Shown in pieces: positions 1 to 37,527 of a stretch of DNA of 64,000 nt. Below the pieces are notes generated by a model. It was not told the DNA's origin and made no database searches. It was given only the letters and a program-made list of their open reading frames with translations. Source of the stretch: Echinometra lucunter (taxonomy: Eukaryota; Echinodermata; Echinoidea; Camarodonta; Echinometridae); the NCBI GenBank assembly GCA_029962745.1, contig CM057165.1, forward strand, positions 19,257,226-19,321,225, given 5' to 3'. Each line of letters starts with the position of its first letter. Positions within the stretch are counted from its first letter, which is position 1. The translations under genes were made by a program, and so were the position numbers.

Positions 1-45
<45 letters not shown>
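1..45. repeat. (CT)n microsatellite
   Basis: Uninterrupted TC dinucleotide run at the left edge; it may continue beyond the window. It lies in the intron upstream of the first visible HEBP-like exon. Confidence 0.95.
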
Positions 46-47
<2 letters not shown>

Positions 48-769
48 ATTTTTAAAACACTTTTCTAAGCAGAGGAATAGAAAGTGGTTAAGTACGGAAG
101 TTATTAAGTGCCAATCTACTTGACGACTTGAAATGAGTCATCTTGTCAAGTTGATGACCACATGAACTTTTTTTGTTGAAAAATGCAGCATCTGTATAAG
201 AAGCTTAAAGAGTTTGTATGTAAATATCAGATAAAAAATTATTTACAGTTCGACATGATAATATAAAGTAGACTTGACAAGATGAAATATCTCGTCATGT
301 CATCAGGTAGAAATAACATTTCTGATGGTTAAGTAGACATAGTAGATCAACAATTTCGGTTAGTGCATGGGCAGTCAGTTTACTATGTCTCGTGGGACGT
401 CACTTAAACTGTGGCTTAATTTTTTTCTTCTGAAATAATTCGATCATAATCTGGCACGAAAAATTATATTATTGGATCCCCAAGGAATTAAACCATTTTT
501 GCTGTTTGAGTGTTGCACATCATAGGAGAAAAATGAAAGCATGCCTCTTAAGTGTTATTATTCATAAATTATGAGAGAGAGAGAGGAAGGGGGAGGGGTG
601 CATGAGGGTATATAGTGTTCATATTATACTCAAACCTCCCTGCAAGACGCGTCTACAAATTAAATCAAATGTAATGATTGCCTAAAAGAATCGCTCTCTT
701 TAGTAACAAAAATCATTTTGATGGATATATTCTAATCATTTTTACTGATGCTCTTGATTTGACTGGCAG
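46..769 (+). other. Intron of the HEBP-like gene (partial)
   Basis: AT-rich intronic sequence ending in the acceptor CAG at 767-769. A short purine-rich stretch (about 572-598, GA repeats then G-rich) is the only notable content. No coding signal was seen. Confidence 0.6.
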
Positions 770-1761
770 AGAAGAAGATTGAGATGACTGCCCCTGTAGC
801 TGTCCGCACCATCCCCGGACAGGGCCCGGCCTGTAAAACCAACTTCACCATCTACTTCTTCGTTCCATTCGAGTACCAGGATGACTCGAACCCCCCACCG
901 ACCCCCACCAACCCTGAAGTATCGATCGTAGAGTTCCCCGAGCTTACGGTCTATGTCAGGTTAGTCCGCGGGAGAGATCCGACATTTTGAAAAATAACCT
1001 TGGGGCACTAGTTTATCACGAGATATACAGTTACTTATGGAATATCTTGTTGGAGAAGGTTGAGTAAAAGCAGTCTACTACCATATCCATATCTTGGATC
1101 CGGCATTCGGGATATTGACATGGGGGAGGGGGGGGGGGAGGGGGGGGGGAGGGTCTTAGTATACGAGGTAGATGAAAACAACAGCGCCATTTATTCTGGG
1201 ATGGAGTCGTTTCATTTTATTTCCCCCGTCTTGAGCCCCCAGAATTGACGTTCTTCCTTGAATGTGAATTCATTTCTCCACTTTTGTGTTTCTTTGACAA
1301 ATCACAATAAACCATATTATGTAATAATGGATATCTTCAAAATGTAAACAATAAAACTACAAAACATGAGTATTGAATACAAGAATTCAACGAAGCAATC
1401 AAACGATTGGTAAGGAATTTTTATTTTCAAAAAAGAGTGGTGGATCCTGATTTAAAAAGCATTGTTTGTACTACATAGGTCCCAGAAGATATACTTATAA
1501 ATTGTAAGTAAATAAATTTTCTTATTTCATATATATAGCTCTTTTCCAGGAAGGGCTGGCGACAATGATTGGATAAACCACGAAACAGAACTAGGAGAGA
1601 CATTGAAGGAGCTGGATATATCCTTCGATGAATCGATGTACTATACCGCCGGATACGATAGTCCCTTCAGACTGTGGAACCGACACAACGAGGTCTGGCT
1701 CCTTGCAACTGATGGTTCGGAAGATTCACCAAATACAAATGCAGTCGAGTGTATTGTGTGA
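770..1761 (+). CDS. SOUL-family heme-binding protein, C-terminal two exons (5' end outside window)
   Basis: Two coding exons are visible: 770-959 and 1554-1761, stop TGA 1759-1761. The first reads KKIEMTAPV, the hallmark core of SOUL/heme-binding proteins (HEBP1/HEBP2), followed by the usual GPAC...FTIYFFVPFEYQ and PPTPTNPEVSIVEFPELTVYVR-type segments. The second continues with a tryptophan- and tyrosine-containing segment ending WNRHNEVWLLATD, typical of the SOUL C-terminus. About 132 residues are present of a usual 190-200, so the N-terminal exon(s) lie left of the window. The donor is CAG|GTTAGT (phase 2). Two acceptor AGs occur 4 nt apart (1549 and 1553); only the second keeps the frame. 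SOUL proteins bind tetrapyrroles; HEBP1 versus HEBP2 cannot be told apart here. Confidence 0.85.
960..1553 (+). other. HEBP-like gene last intron with G-rich tract
   Basis: Intron between the two visible SOUL exons. It contains a G-rich run at 1122-1153 (long G blocks broken by single A bases) that could form a quadruplex. Otherwise AT-rich with no coding signal. Confidence 0.7.
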
Positions 1762-2765
1762 GAGGACAACATTGATAGCTTCTGCGCATGCAGGGACGGA
1801 CTTATCTAGCAGTATGAAAAAAGTGGGGAGTTTTCCCACATGCACGGGTCACAAATTCCCCAACGACCCCAACCGAACTTCAGTCATAGGCCGCCCCCAC
1901 CCCCCCCCCCCCCCCCCCCATTCTACAGCAGTTCAGTCTACATTTGAGATGACATAAGAAACAGACTCTATCTGGAGCTTAACGTTCGACGGATTCGACA
2001 GTTACAAAAAGTGTGACCGAGTCTTTAAAAACACAGAGTTACACAAGTCCGGATTTAACTCTGGTCTTAAATATTTGAGACGACTAAAGAGAAAATAGTA
2101 GATTCTGTAACTTCTGCATCAACATTCGGCCAGATTTAGCAGATAGAAATCCATTTTGAGTCTTAAATACCGGAGATTATATACGAACAGTATATTACCT
2201 ACAATGTTGCGGCTGAATCCCCGTCCAGAATTCAAAGTAAAGTTGATTTCTTAAGTTATGCACATAGGTCAAATAAATATCTTGATGCAAGCATAAAATT
2301 ACCGTGCACCCCAGAACGGTCTGGTACCATGCACTTCCGTTCTACTGTTTCTAAAATTCCAACGGGAGCATGATACCGAACAATGGATATGAGTTTGCGG
2401 TTTTTAGCCAGTTTGGTTTGAAGATATTCATTTTATTGCAAAGAAGACGCAGTAAACGTACACTTCCAAATAATTATTATTCAGCTCATAATGTGCTGCA
2501 GTTATTGTGGGTATTTTGATATATGTATATTGCTGACCTATAGAAAATTCATAAAAATAAAGAAAAAAAAAAGATGATGTTTACTCATCATTTTCAGTGC
2601 TGACATGAAACCTTATATCATGTATATTATTTAAGCTTCAAAATCTTAGAGACCAAAGACGATCGCTTTTTAGATTTAATTGCTGTCGGAGTCATGTGCC
2701 TTGCGTAGTGTATTATATGCAAAGTACTGTTGATAATATTGTTTTGTAAATAAACGTTATGATAT
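1762..2765 (+). other. Probable 3' UTR of the HEBP-like gene
   Basis: Follows the stop codon directly. A 20-base C run lies at 1900-1919. Polyadenylation signals AATAAA occur at 2556-2561 and 2749-2754; the latter is followed by a GT-rich stretch (about 2766-2790) typical of a cleavage downstream element, so the transcript probably ends near 2765-2775. UTR length is inferred. Confidence 0.5.
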
Positions 2766-3486
2766 AGTGAGTCTGTTTTGTGTATTATGTGTCACGAATG
2801 TTGAAAACGGAAAGTCATTTTTCTTCTTGGAAAGATGCTTTTATTGGAAGGGGGTCGGTATTAATAAAACGTTTGATGTGTCTTTATTATGAAAGAATGA
2901 ATTCATTGCAGCTTTTAGAAATATCATTAGGGAAGAAAACGTAGAGCGAGATATTTGATAAACATGGTGAATGATATTCAAAGAATATTGATGTACTTGT
3001 ATGTGAGTGAAAAACGTCAAGAAAATATCCTCTGAGGCATCCGGCATGCGTGAAAACATACCATTAGAGAGGGGAGAAGTAAAGAGAAGAATAAAAACAA
3101 TGTCAGATAAAAGGAGGGAATCGGGTGAGTAGAAAAGAGAATTCATAAAGGGAGACAGGAGAGAGCTGAGGCGGCGCTACATGGGAAGCAAGGGGCGACC
3201 CCCTATGATTTTTTTTCAAGTGATAAAAGTGGGAAAAAGAGGAGAAAAGGAAGAAAAAGAGGAGGAAGAGAGAAGAATATGGGAAAAGAGAGGGCCGGGT
3301 CATGCAATTATATGATACCCCTATTTTTTTAATTTAAAACGTACTAAATGAATTTACCACGGGTCATCTTCCCCCCCCCCCCACACACACACACCCTTCC
3401 AACATACCCTGGCGCCGCCCCTGGGAGAGAGAGAGCGAGAGAAAGCGTGAATGAGCGTGAGAGAGAGACAGAGAGAAAGGGAGAAA

Positions 3487-3518
<32 letters not shown>

Positions 3519-4799
3519 AGGAAGGAACCAAGAAAACATGAAATGGAAGGTTACTTATTAGAGAATATTCAAGGCTTGGGAAAACCCGGGGGAAAACCCC
3601 GGAAAATCTATCTCACAGAACAGCTTTACAAGCTCTGTCATCGTTTCCATTATTATTCCCTTTTAAAGCAAAATAGAGCAACATAAAGATTAGTATTAAA
3701 AGCTTCGAACTGCTTAGGTTTTGATTTCTTTTTTTTTTAATGAATGGACGGTAAGGAGAGAATTATATATTTTTTTTGAGTAAAGAAAATTTAATGGCCA
3801 GGGAAAAGTATTTATGCAGTTTTTGGATTACGACACTACAAAGTCAAAATAATGTGTCATATAATCACGATTGTAGCGCATGAGTAATGGTAGATGTATT
3901 TTGTATCCGCAAGCCATCCAGATAATCTTTCAAAGATTCATTCATGTATTCAGCGCGAGATCCAACTTGTTGTAAAAGTGAATCTTCTTAGAACTACTCT
4001 TTCAGCTCTTTTCAAGTCTTTAGACCTGTGTACTCCACAATGGAACTATTTCTCAGTAATGTTTGGAATATCCCCACCCAAATATGCCCCGTTAACAATC
4101 TTGAATGGACCAAAATGAAATCTGTTATGACATAATCAAAAAACGGGCGTCAGTCAGGTGGGGGGGGGGGACCTGGTGGGAACAGGATGTCACGTCTTCC
4201 CCGGCCCGAAACAGAAAAAAATAGGAGTGGGACACACAATAGGGTATATCCCAAAAAAAATTGGGGAAAAGGGGGCACCTGTAAAAGTCAATAGGATAAC
4301 ACCCCCCCCCCAAAAAAAAAAAAGAGAGAAAAAGAGACACCTGAAAAAAATGGGGGGGGGGGGGGGGGGGGGGGCTTGTCAGCAAACTTTTGTTGCAGAG
4401 CGGCCCCTCCCCCTCCAAGTCAAGGTGGATTATAAAATGGATTGACATCCATCATGATACAAAACATGAAAAATAGTTTAACTTAACTCTATCTAGTACA
4501 GAAGATTTCGATGATATGCATATTTAGTAGTATGCTCATGCATATTCATGATCTCCGTTATCCTTACAACGTGTGGGCCTGCGCTGCGTTAAAACGAAGA
4601 ATTTTTTCTTCATATGATGTCCGAGGAAGCTTAGAAGGGTTCATCATTCCAATATTATTCCAGTCAAGTGGCTTGCATGATGACTTCACCTAATCTAGAG
4701 GAATTAGAGTCAAAGGTTCTACCTTTAAAATCCGGTACGATTATGTCCAGTCCAACGCATTGCTTTTTGTGTTAGTATTCTCTTTCGCTCTATGCGTGT
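2766..4799. other. Intergenic spacer, low-complexity rich
   Basis: No gene recognised. Contents include purine-rich DNA at about 3100-3300, a GA-rich tract with GACA units at 3422-3525, a short CA run at about 3382-3393, and G/A homopolymer blocks at 4155-4375, including a 23-base G run at 4352-4374. Open frames on both strands here are translations of low-complexity sequence. Confidence 0.6.
4352..4374. repeat. Poly-G tract (23 G)
   Basis: Uninterrupted G run in the spacer upstream of SKIC2; one of several 20+ base poly-G/poly-C tracts in the window. Confidence 0.9.
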
Positions 4800-4821
4800 C
4801 TAGATCTAACGTTAGATCTAG
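4800..4821. repeat. Perfect 22-bp palindrome
   Basis: CTAGATCTAAC followed by its exact reverse complement. It sits in the region where the SKIC2 promoter should lie, but no factor is assigned. A related half (CTAGATCTAAC) recurs near 5055. Confidence 0.6.
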
Positions 4822-4941
4822 TCCATAAAAATGTTATGGGCGCGCTGTTAGGAGTTTTTCGGAAGCGCAGCTCATGTAGGTCTAGCTCTGTGACCGTGCT
4901 GGGGCCGATCCTGGTGCTGGTGCATGCAGTTTTTACTTTTG

Positions 4942-4966
4942 ATGGAGACAAACTTTACAAAGGCCT
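4942..4966 (+). other. Tentative SKIC2 first coding segment
   Basis: The first recognised SKIC2 exon (5654) starts mid-codon and has no in-frame ATG, so a short upstream coding exon is needed, ending after codon position 1. ATG 4942 opens METNFTKA and could reach a GT with the right phase after 4966 (or, alternatively, after 4987). Vertebrate SKIC2 also begins with a short Met-Glu-Thr-type leader. Neither donor is strong, so this is only a candidate. Confidence 0.2.
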
Positions 4967-5653
4967 GTTGGCAACAGTTTCAAAGTGTTGGCATTGAAAA
5001 TTGATATCAAAGTTCAATTCAAACTCGATCAAATCAAAGAAGACCTAAGGCTAAGACTAGATCTAACCCTAAGTGTATAAATATGATAAACATGAATGAT
5101 AAAAGTTAAAACAGATAACAAATGTAAAAACAGTCGTGACAGTTAGCAGAGCTCTGACTGCAATGGTGGTACTTTGTGCAATTCAAAACCAATCTGCTTA
5201 GAATTCGCCTATTTAATGTTTATTTTTATGGCACAAATTTGGTTCAATTTGCCATGTATTTCACTAAAATCTTCTGACAGGAAGTGCTGTTAAACTGTGT
5301 TAAAATACAATTTTTGGAAGGGGATAATAATAAGAGCATTGTACACAAAGAACAATTGTCTATGTAAAACCCAAACAAGGTGACAATTTTTCCATACAAA
5401 AATACACAAGTTTGACCCGTTTCATATTGATCTGCATGTCAAAACCTACAAATTGAGGTACTGACGACCTTTCAGTTGTAAGTAATATGAAAGTTATAGA
5501 TCTAGCTATAAAAAGCTCTTGTTGTGTACTATAAATCCCATTGAAGCACTTCCCATCTGTTTGTGCAAATTGTTCTATGTGTTGTACTTGTACTTGTAGA
5601 GACCAAACGAGTAACATAAATATTTGAATGGATCATTTTCCTTTTTACTTCAG

Positions 5654-31416
<25,763 letters not shown>

Positions 31417-31693
31417 CTTTGAGATGGGTACCGCTGTCGATAACAGATATCAGGCTCATTCTGATATCCATCGGCAAACCCTCATGGAAAGCCCTAAGGT
31501 TTTTGTCTTGCCTGTGTAGCAATAGTGAGATATAGGCGTCGCTCTTCAGATGGTGATGGTGACAGTGGCGATGACATCAACATTTTAAGAAATAGTCTCT
31601 TTCCAAAATTCTATGTTCAGTTTTCATGAAAGTTGTAACAAGGCTTATCAAGTATCACAGATCATGTTTAACAAATTTTAGGTCACAAAGTCT

Positions 31694-31706
31694 AGGTCAA
31701 AGGTCA
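31694..31706 (+). promoter_or_regulatory. DR1 motif in a dispersed repeat
   Basis: AGGTCA-A-AGGTCA, a perfect DR1 for RXR/HNF4/COUP-type nuclear receptors, followed by another AGGTCA at 31711-31716. It resembles the unit core of the array at 57521-59078. Function untested. Confidence 0.45.
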
Positions 31707-32107
31707 TTTGAGGTCAGTTAACTTGAACTATGCTTCAAAAACCTAGATTAAGTTTTTTAATTTTTTTGCCCTCATTTCAAAAGTATTTGTTCGAATTCCA
31801 TGAAACTTGAACACAAGGCTTCTCAAGGCTGAGGATGGCAAACCAGGTAGTCATTAACCTCTTCTGGACATCTCTGGTTAAAGAGACTTGTACACTAGCG
31901 ATAGGATTTGGAATGCTATTCTTTGGGACACCGATCTTACTGGTGCTTCCTCACTAGAACAAGCATTCAGGCAGCGTTGTTCACGACTCTCTGAAGTCTT
32001 GAGATTGAAGAATGCAGTAGTATAGCAAGTACTGCATTACAGCAGTCTGACCTTGATGTGGCCAAGGCTTGAATGGACCTTTGCTGCACCTGAATTAGAC
32101 CAGCATA

Positions 32108-32281
32108 TGGGGCAGCGTTTCATGAAAGTTGTCAGCACTGACAAGTTTTCATTCTCTGACAATTACCTTAGTAACAGTCAGTGACCAGTGCTACTCAGCC
32201 AATCAAAATCAAGGATTTTACTGCAATTTTCAGAGAATGACAACTTGTCAGTGCTAACAACTTTCATGAAACGGTGCCCAG
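32108..32281. mobile_element. Hairpin MITE related to the GGGGAGCGTTTCATGA family
   Basis: GGGGCAGCGTTTCATGAAAG and CTTTCATGAAACGGTGCCC ends; inner arms contain GACAACTTGTCAGTGCT and relatives. Confidence 0.8.
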
Positions 32282-33420
32282 AACTCTGGTAGTGTTTCTA
32301 ATGTGGTAGTGTGCACTCTTACAGATGGTTGAAAACTACTTTTACGTTTAGAAATTTTTCCACTTTTATCCCGAGCAGCATCTGAAACAAGAAGGGCAAC
32401 AGATTTATTCATCAGTGAAATATATTGTACTGACTGTAGATGTTATTGGAATGTCTTATTAATAGATGGGATCCTGTCTTATTTGAAATTGATCGCATTT
32501 ATCAATGGTACTCTATTTAACAGTAGGACATAAGTTTTTTGTCCAGCAAAATTTATTGTGCTGAATCAAGATGGTATTATGATGTCCCATGGTCTTTTGG
32601 AATCTGTCTTATATACATGTAGAATGGCACTGCAGTGCAGCTGAATTTGATAGCAGAAGCAACTCCTAACGTCTTAAAATCTTTGGTTTGTATTCAGGGT
32701 ATCAATCAATTTTTATTTCATACTAGAGTAATGCCCTCCTGATCAACTCTAAACCCACAAAATTGGTGCTTATTATTGTGCCATTGAGAAGAAAGCTTAT
32801 GATCAATTAAGATCTGTTCCAACTCTGTAACGTATGGCCTTGGTACCACAATTCCTAAACTATTCTGGTCCTAGTCTGAAACTAACCACGTAGTATAAGC
32901 ATAATGTTGCTAATGTTAAGTGTTTTATGAATAGTAGCCCTGGCCCTTTTTTTGACACAGAATTTAGGTGAACTTGCAAAGCTGTGATACTTGTCCATAT
33001 TTCTTAATTGTATGCGAAGAATCCATGAAGTGGATTTTTATATTTTAAGACATAACATTGCTAGAATTTTGGGGTAAAATAGGCTGTCCTAATTCTATGT
33101 TTCCAAAAATTGTTTCAAACTTCTAACTGTTCTTGTCATAGTGTATTATGCTACTGTCTTATTTTTGTGTTTATGCAAAGCATATATTTTATTCTTTCTC
33201 CTGGTAATTATTATTTTTTCTTTTTTTAAGTGATTGGTATTTGATCTTTAGAACTCATTTCAGACATCCCTATGTTCTTCAGTCTTTCTTCTATCCACTG
33301 TCGTACTGATGGGGGTTTATCAGTTTTTCAATTATTGTTTGTATCTCTTCAGCATTGTCACTGCATCGAATCGTCTTAAATATCTAGCTGATTATCCTTT
33401 TCTATTCCGTTGTTCTTGGT

Positions 33421-33838
33421 TTGAACCCATAGAGGTACAGTGTCACCCTTAGGAGACGCTTTTGCAGTATCTGTTGGTCCAGAATGTTGGGCAGTGCATA
33501 TCATACATGAGCAGAAAGAGAAAAATGCACTGACAATTTTGAGCCCATTCCCATCACTGTATGGTGTGGCGTTCTCGAATTAGAGCAGTTTAAGTGTAAC
33601 TAATCATTAAACTCTTTAAATTTGCATTGCAGTGAATAATATATAATCTCTGTTTCTGTGTTCAAATTGGCAATTTCTGATTCAATTTTACCATTATATT
33701 TCATTTAGGTTTATATTATATCCATATTTTTTTTTTCAAGCTATGTAAACGTGGGAAAAAATAATTTGTATTGCCAATTTGAGGATTGAAGATGATTAAT
33801 TTGGACCTCAAGAAAGCTCTGTACTGCTATGGTTTTAA
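33421..33838. mobile_element. TTAA MITE, subfamily 2, copy 2 (inverted)
   Basis: Reverse-complement relative of 27144-27561, same 418-bp length. Left TTAA is mutated to TTGA; right TTAA at 33835-33838. Confidence 0.85.
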
Positions 33839-33868
33839 AAAAATATATTTGGCTCATTTTGCCACTGC

Positions 33869-34082
33869 AGTGATGCAAACTGTTCATTTTTTGCAGTGTT
33901 TTTTACTTTTTCTAAGGGAAGATACTGCTGGTTTTTAGAAAAATAAATGTTTTAGAAAAATACTGTTTTTTCCTGAACTACAATTCTATGGCTGTAAAGC
34001 AGGATATACCCCCTTTTCCACTCCTGATTCGATACTCGTTTGCAAACATGGAAATACTGCAAAACTTAATCAAAGGTTGCCA
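33869..34082 (+). repeat. Dispersed repeat, second copy (see 28438-28642)
   Basis: Collinear with 28438-28642 over about 200 nt with many substitutions. Confidence 0.65.
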
Positions 34083-35126
34083 TCTTTGGCACTGCCTCTA
34101 TGCAATCATTTTGTGGGTACCTACCTTAATTCTGGTATAATGTATCATGGGTAGGGGTATGAGAATGCGTATCATTATGTTGCATTCATTTTCAACTTAT
34201 ACATATGCTGCCTTAATTCTCTCTGATATTCATCAATCATAAATATAAATCCATTTACAGAAAAACCTACATAGAAATGTGGTTCAGGAATCTCTTAAAA
34301 TAAAGAAAAAAGAACTCTGATAAATCAAATATTTGTCTTCTTTCCATATTTATGTATTGAAAGTACATATGTCATTGAGAAGTCTATATGTATTTTTTTA
34401 AAAGAGCTACCACAGAACATGAAGTTATTTGCAAAATTTAGCACCAGTTTTCCTGGGCTATGTAGAAAGTTTTGACCACCAGCAGTGTGACATGATGATA
34501 TAATAGATATATGTGAAATTGGTCTTATCTTCATTAAACATTTTTAGTAGCTCATTCAAGTGTTCATGACTACAACAAAATGAAGTATTTAGGACCGTCA
34601 TCGGTTCTTCTCTTTGCCCACAGATAGTATAAAATCATTTATGTTATTACTGAAATATGGAAAGTGTGCTTTGCAGCTGTATGTCCACAATTTCCTTAAG
34701 TTCATCCAAGATGAATTATATTTTTGTAACGTACTGTTAACTTATGTCCTTGTAAGCAAAAAGAAAATGAAATATTTTACAATTAAATTGTAAAACATGA
34801 TAAATTGAGCAGTTTGTATGTTTTCATTTCTTGTGATTCAATCACCTGAAAGCATAAGTAGTGCAGTTAGTATGTATGAAATACACAATAACAAATAAAA
34901 GATAAAAATGATAAAATGAAAATAAGAATAAAAGACTATAACGCATGATTCTGTAAACACCACCAATTCATGGGTGGCCATACATGTGTGCATACGTCGA
35001 CTAGTCTACCCACTGGTCCCTTATCTTGTTGATTTAGAGTATATTTGATCTCGCAGTATCTCTTTTTTGTGGAAGTAAAAGTCAAGGCTCCTATTTTCCA
35101 TTTACCCCTAAAATTCTCTGATAAGC

Positions 35127-35390
35127 AAAAAAAAAAAAAAAAAAAAAAAGGCCCTCGGCTTCAAAGGAGAAAGATGAAGGTGGAGAAAGAGAGAGAGAGA
35201 GAGAGAATAAAAGCAAAGAGGGGAGAAATGTAGATGTTTGGTAGAAAAGGGTCAGAGCAGGAAATAAGAGGTGGAGAGTAAGTGAGAGAGATAAAGGAAA
35301 ACGGAGTGATGAAGGAACAAAAAAAAAAAAGAAAGCAAGAGAGAGGGAGGGGTATGGGATTCAAAGATAACAAAAAAAAAAAAATCTGAA
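35127..35390. repeat. Poly-A (23 A) and purine-rich low complexity
   Basis: A run 35127-35149, then GA-rich sequence (35180-35360). No gene. Confidence 0.85.
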
Positions 35391-36266
35391 GGAAAACTCA
35401 ATTGGTTTCAATTGGACCAATGGACCCATTGAATACTAACTGAAATACAAATTGACCCATTGAAATGAAACAATAAGGCTCTTGTTCACCCCCCCCCCCA
35501 AAAAAAAAAAATTACTTCAAGCCTGCAATTTCAAATAAATTTCTAAATTATCGAGTTTTGTGCAAGTAAGAGTGACTCTTAGTCGAATTGTTGAAGGGAA
35601 AATGTGCTGAAGAAAATAATTAGAAACTTTGTTCCAATCCATTGATTTAACTTTTATTTTCAATTTTTGAAGCATCGTTTCACACCCGAATTTTAACCAA
35701 AATTCGTAATGACACAGCAGTTTTAGAGAGCATATGAGTAATAGCATACACACTTTCAACCTGCACTTGTTATGCAATCAATTACCAAAACTTTGGTTCA
35801 CGATAGAGTCTTGTCCCTTTGTCACAATTTCTTTGGGGTAAGACCCTAAACCGGATATAGTTTGACTCCGGGAATGGATGCAAAAGACAGTCTGCTATGT
35901 TGCAACGTCATAGGAGTGTCACTCTTCACGCTTGAAAAGGGGCATTGTCGCATATCTCTTTAGAAAGCTACGCAAGCGTGTAGATACCATCCCAAAACAA
36001 CACGCACACTAGTTGTAATCACTCTAATATGGGCTATTGCATTCTGATGTAATAACTAGAAAATAAATTTACAGCAAAGAGAATTAAAACTAATGGAATG
36101 TGAAACACAGTTCACCGAACATGCCACGAAAACGCGTGTATAATATATAGCAATGACCATGTATTATATTCCCCAATATGTCCACGTACATTTAGCGAAC
36201 ATACAGAATCCCTGCACTCTCGACAGTACAGCTGGAACGAGTTGTCATGGACGCGGTGTGCGTTCA

Positions 36267-36275
36267 ACCAATCAG
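36267..36275 (+). promoter_or_regulatory. CCAAT box upstream of WHRN
   Basis: ACCAATCAG, a strong NF-Y-type match, about 370 bp upstream of the WHRN ATG in a region of raised CpG content. The transcription start is not determined. Confidence 0.4.
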
Positions 36276-36642
36276 AGCCCGGTAAATTATGGCTTCAGCT
36301 ATCTTTTGGTCTTCTCTTTTCACCGCTTCGATGCCCGGCCGTGCTTACGTTATGAGTGCATAGAAAGTGCATACCGTTCCGAATGCCTATTTGACTAGGG
36401 GTAATGTGAAACCAAATTTGATTGCTGTAAAATCATGATTTTTATATACTGTTGGGGAGTTTTCTAGTGGAACAACTGAGTCTACTTCTTGTCCGAATCA
36501 TGGATTATAATTGGAATATACCATCGCTCTTCAATCGTGAGCTGTCATAGATTTTTTGTCTTCAGAAAAAGTGGGCATCGTTTGCGAACTGCCCACTTGT
36601 CGCGGAATTACTTGTGAAGGCAGCTGAATATTTAACGAAAAT

Positions 36643-37527
36643 ATGTCACTTCATCACCCCGTCGCGCCCCCGCGATCGCGGTCTCGGGTTTCCAGCGGTC
36701 AGGGCTCGTCGTCAAGAGCGATGTCGGCAAACGTTCGACGACTTCACGAATCGCTGACGACGCTTCTAAACGACCAGGACAAGGCGTACTTCGTACACGC
36801 ACTCAACGATTACAACTCCAAGCGAAATGTTTACACCCTTGTGCAGAACTTGAGGGGTATTTTGAACACCCCTGAGAAGAAACAACTGTATGTCTTGCTA
36901 GGAAAAGTGATTCCATTGTCTGACCAAACCCTGTTTTGGCAGCATGTGGATGCCTTGTGCATGGGTGGTGGTGTCAAGAGGCCACCAAGTGTTGTAAGTA
37001 ATGCCAGTACAAACAATGTGAGCTCCATGAATGGGTCCATGTCGAGACCAGAATCGAGGCTCTACCAGCAAAATGCAAGGACTAGTGGAAGAACTTCTTC
37101 CTCGTTACAACCCCCTAACCATCACCAGACGAACGTTAAGCAAAACTCTGAGACAAGTTTTCAGCATCAGAACCAAAGCCACTATGAACAAATTCATCCG
37201 CACCATCCGCATCATCAACATCACCATCAGCATCTACAACCTGGTGGGGAAGAACTTCATGGCAAGGTTGCCAGAAAAACTTCAGGTGTGCAATTTCCTG
37301 TTGACCAAAACAAGGACCTGAAAAGAATAGTTTTGAGGAAGTCGGAGCACGATGGGGGCGGGCTGGGGTTCAGTATCAGGGGCGGGGCAGAACATTCGGT
37401 GGGGATTTTTGTATCGTTGGTGGAACTGAACAGTTTGGCGGAGAAGAGAGGGTTGATGAAAGGAGATCAGATCATGCAGGTCAATGACATTCCATTTGAG
37501 AAAGTTGCCCATGCAGATGCAGTGAAG
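36643..37527 (+). CDS. WHRN: WHRN exon 1: HHD1 and most of PDZ1
   Basis: Encodes 295 residues. SANVRRLHESLTTLL...RNVYTLV...VIPLSDQTLFWQHV matches whirlin HHD1. A histidine-rich stretch (about 186-197, HHPHHQHHHQH) is lineage-specific. PDZ1 starts KRIVLRKSE and contains GLGFSIRGGAEHSVGIFVSL. The exon ends inside PDZ1 at ADAVK with donor GTGAGG; the open frame that continues to 37596 is intron read-through. Confidence 0.95.

Larger units (their letters stand above)
31417..36642 (+). other. SKIC2 3' UTR and SKIC2-WHRN intergenic region
   Basis: No coding gene recognised in about 5.2 kb. Contents: SKIC2 3' UTR of uncertain length, an AGGTCA-rich repeat fragment (about 31600-31830), three transposon-derived segments described separately, AATAAA-type words at several points (for example about 34298 and 34887), a 23-base A run at 35127-35149 with a purine-rich block to 35390, and the WHRN upstream region. 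Confidence 0.6.

Noticed and set aside
4125..4448. Glycine/proline-rich frames on both strands
   Set aside because: Translations of homopolymer G/C/A blocks.
31840..32100. Possible retroelement coding remnant (SLEQAFRQRCSRLSE-like)
   Set aside because: Too short and interrupted to assign to a family.
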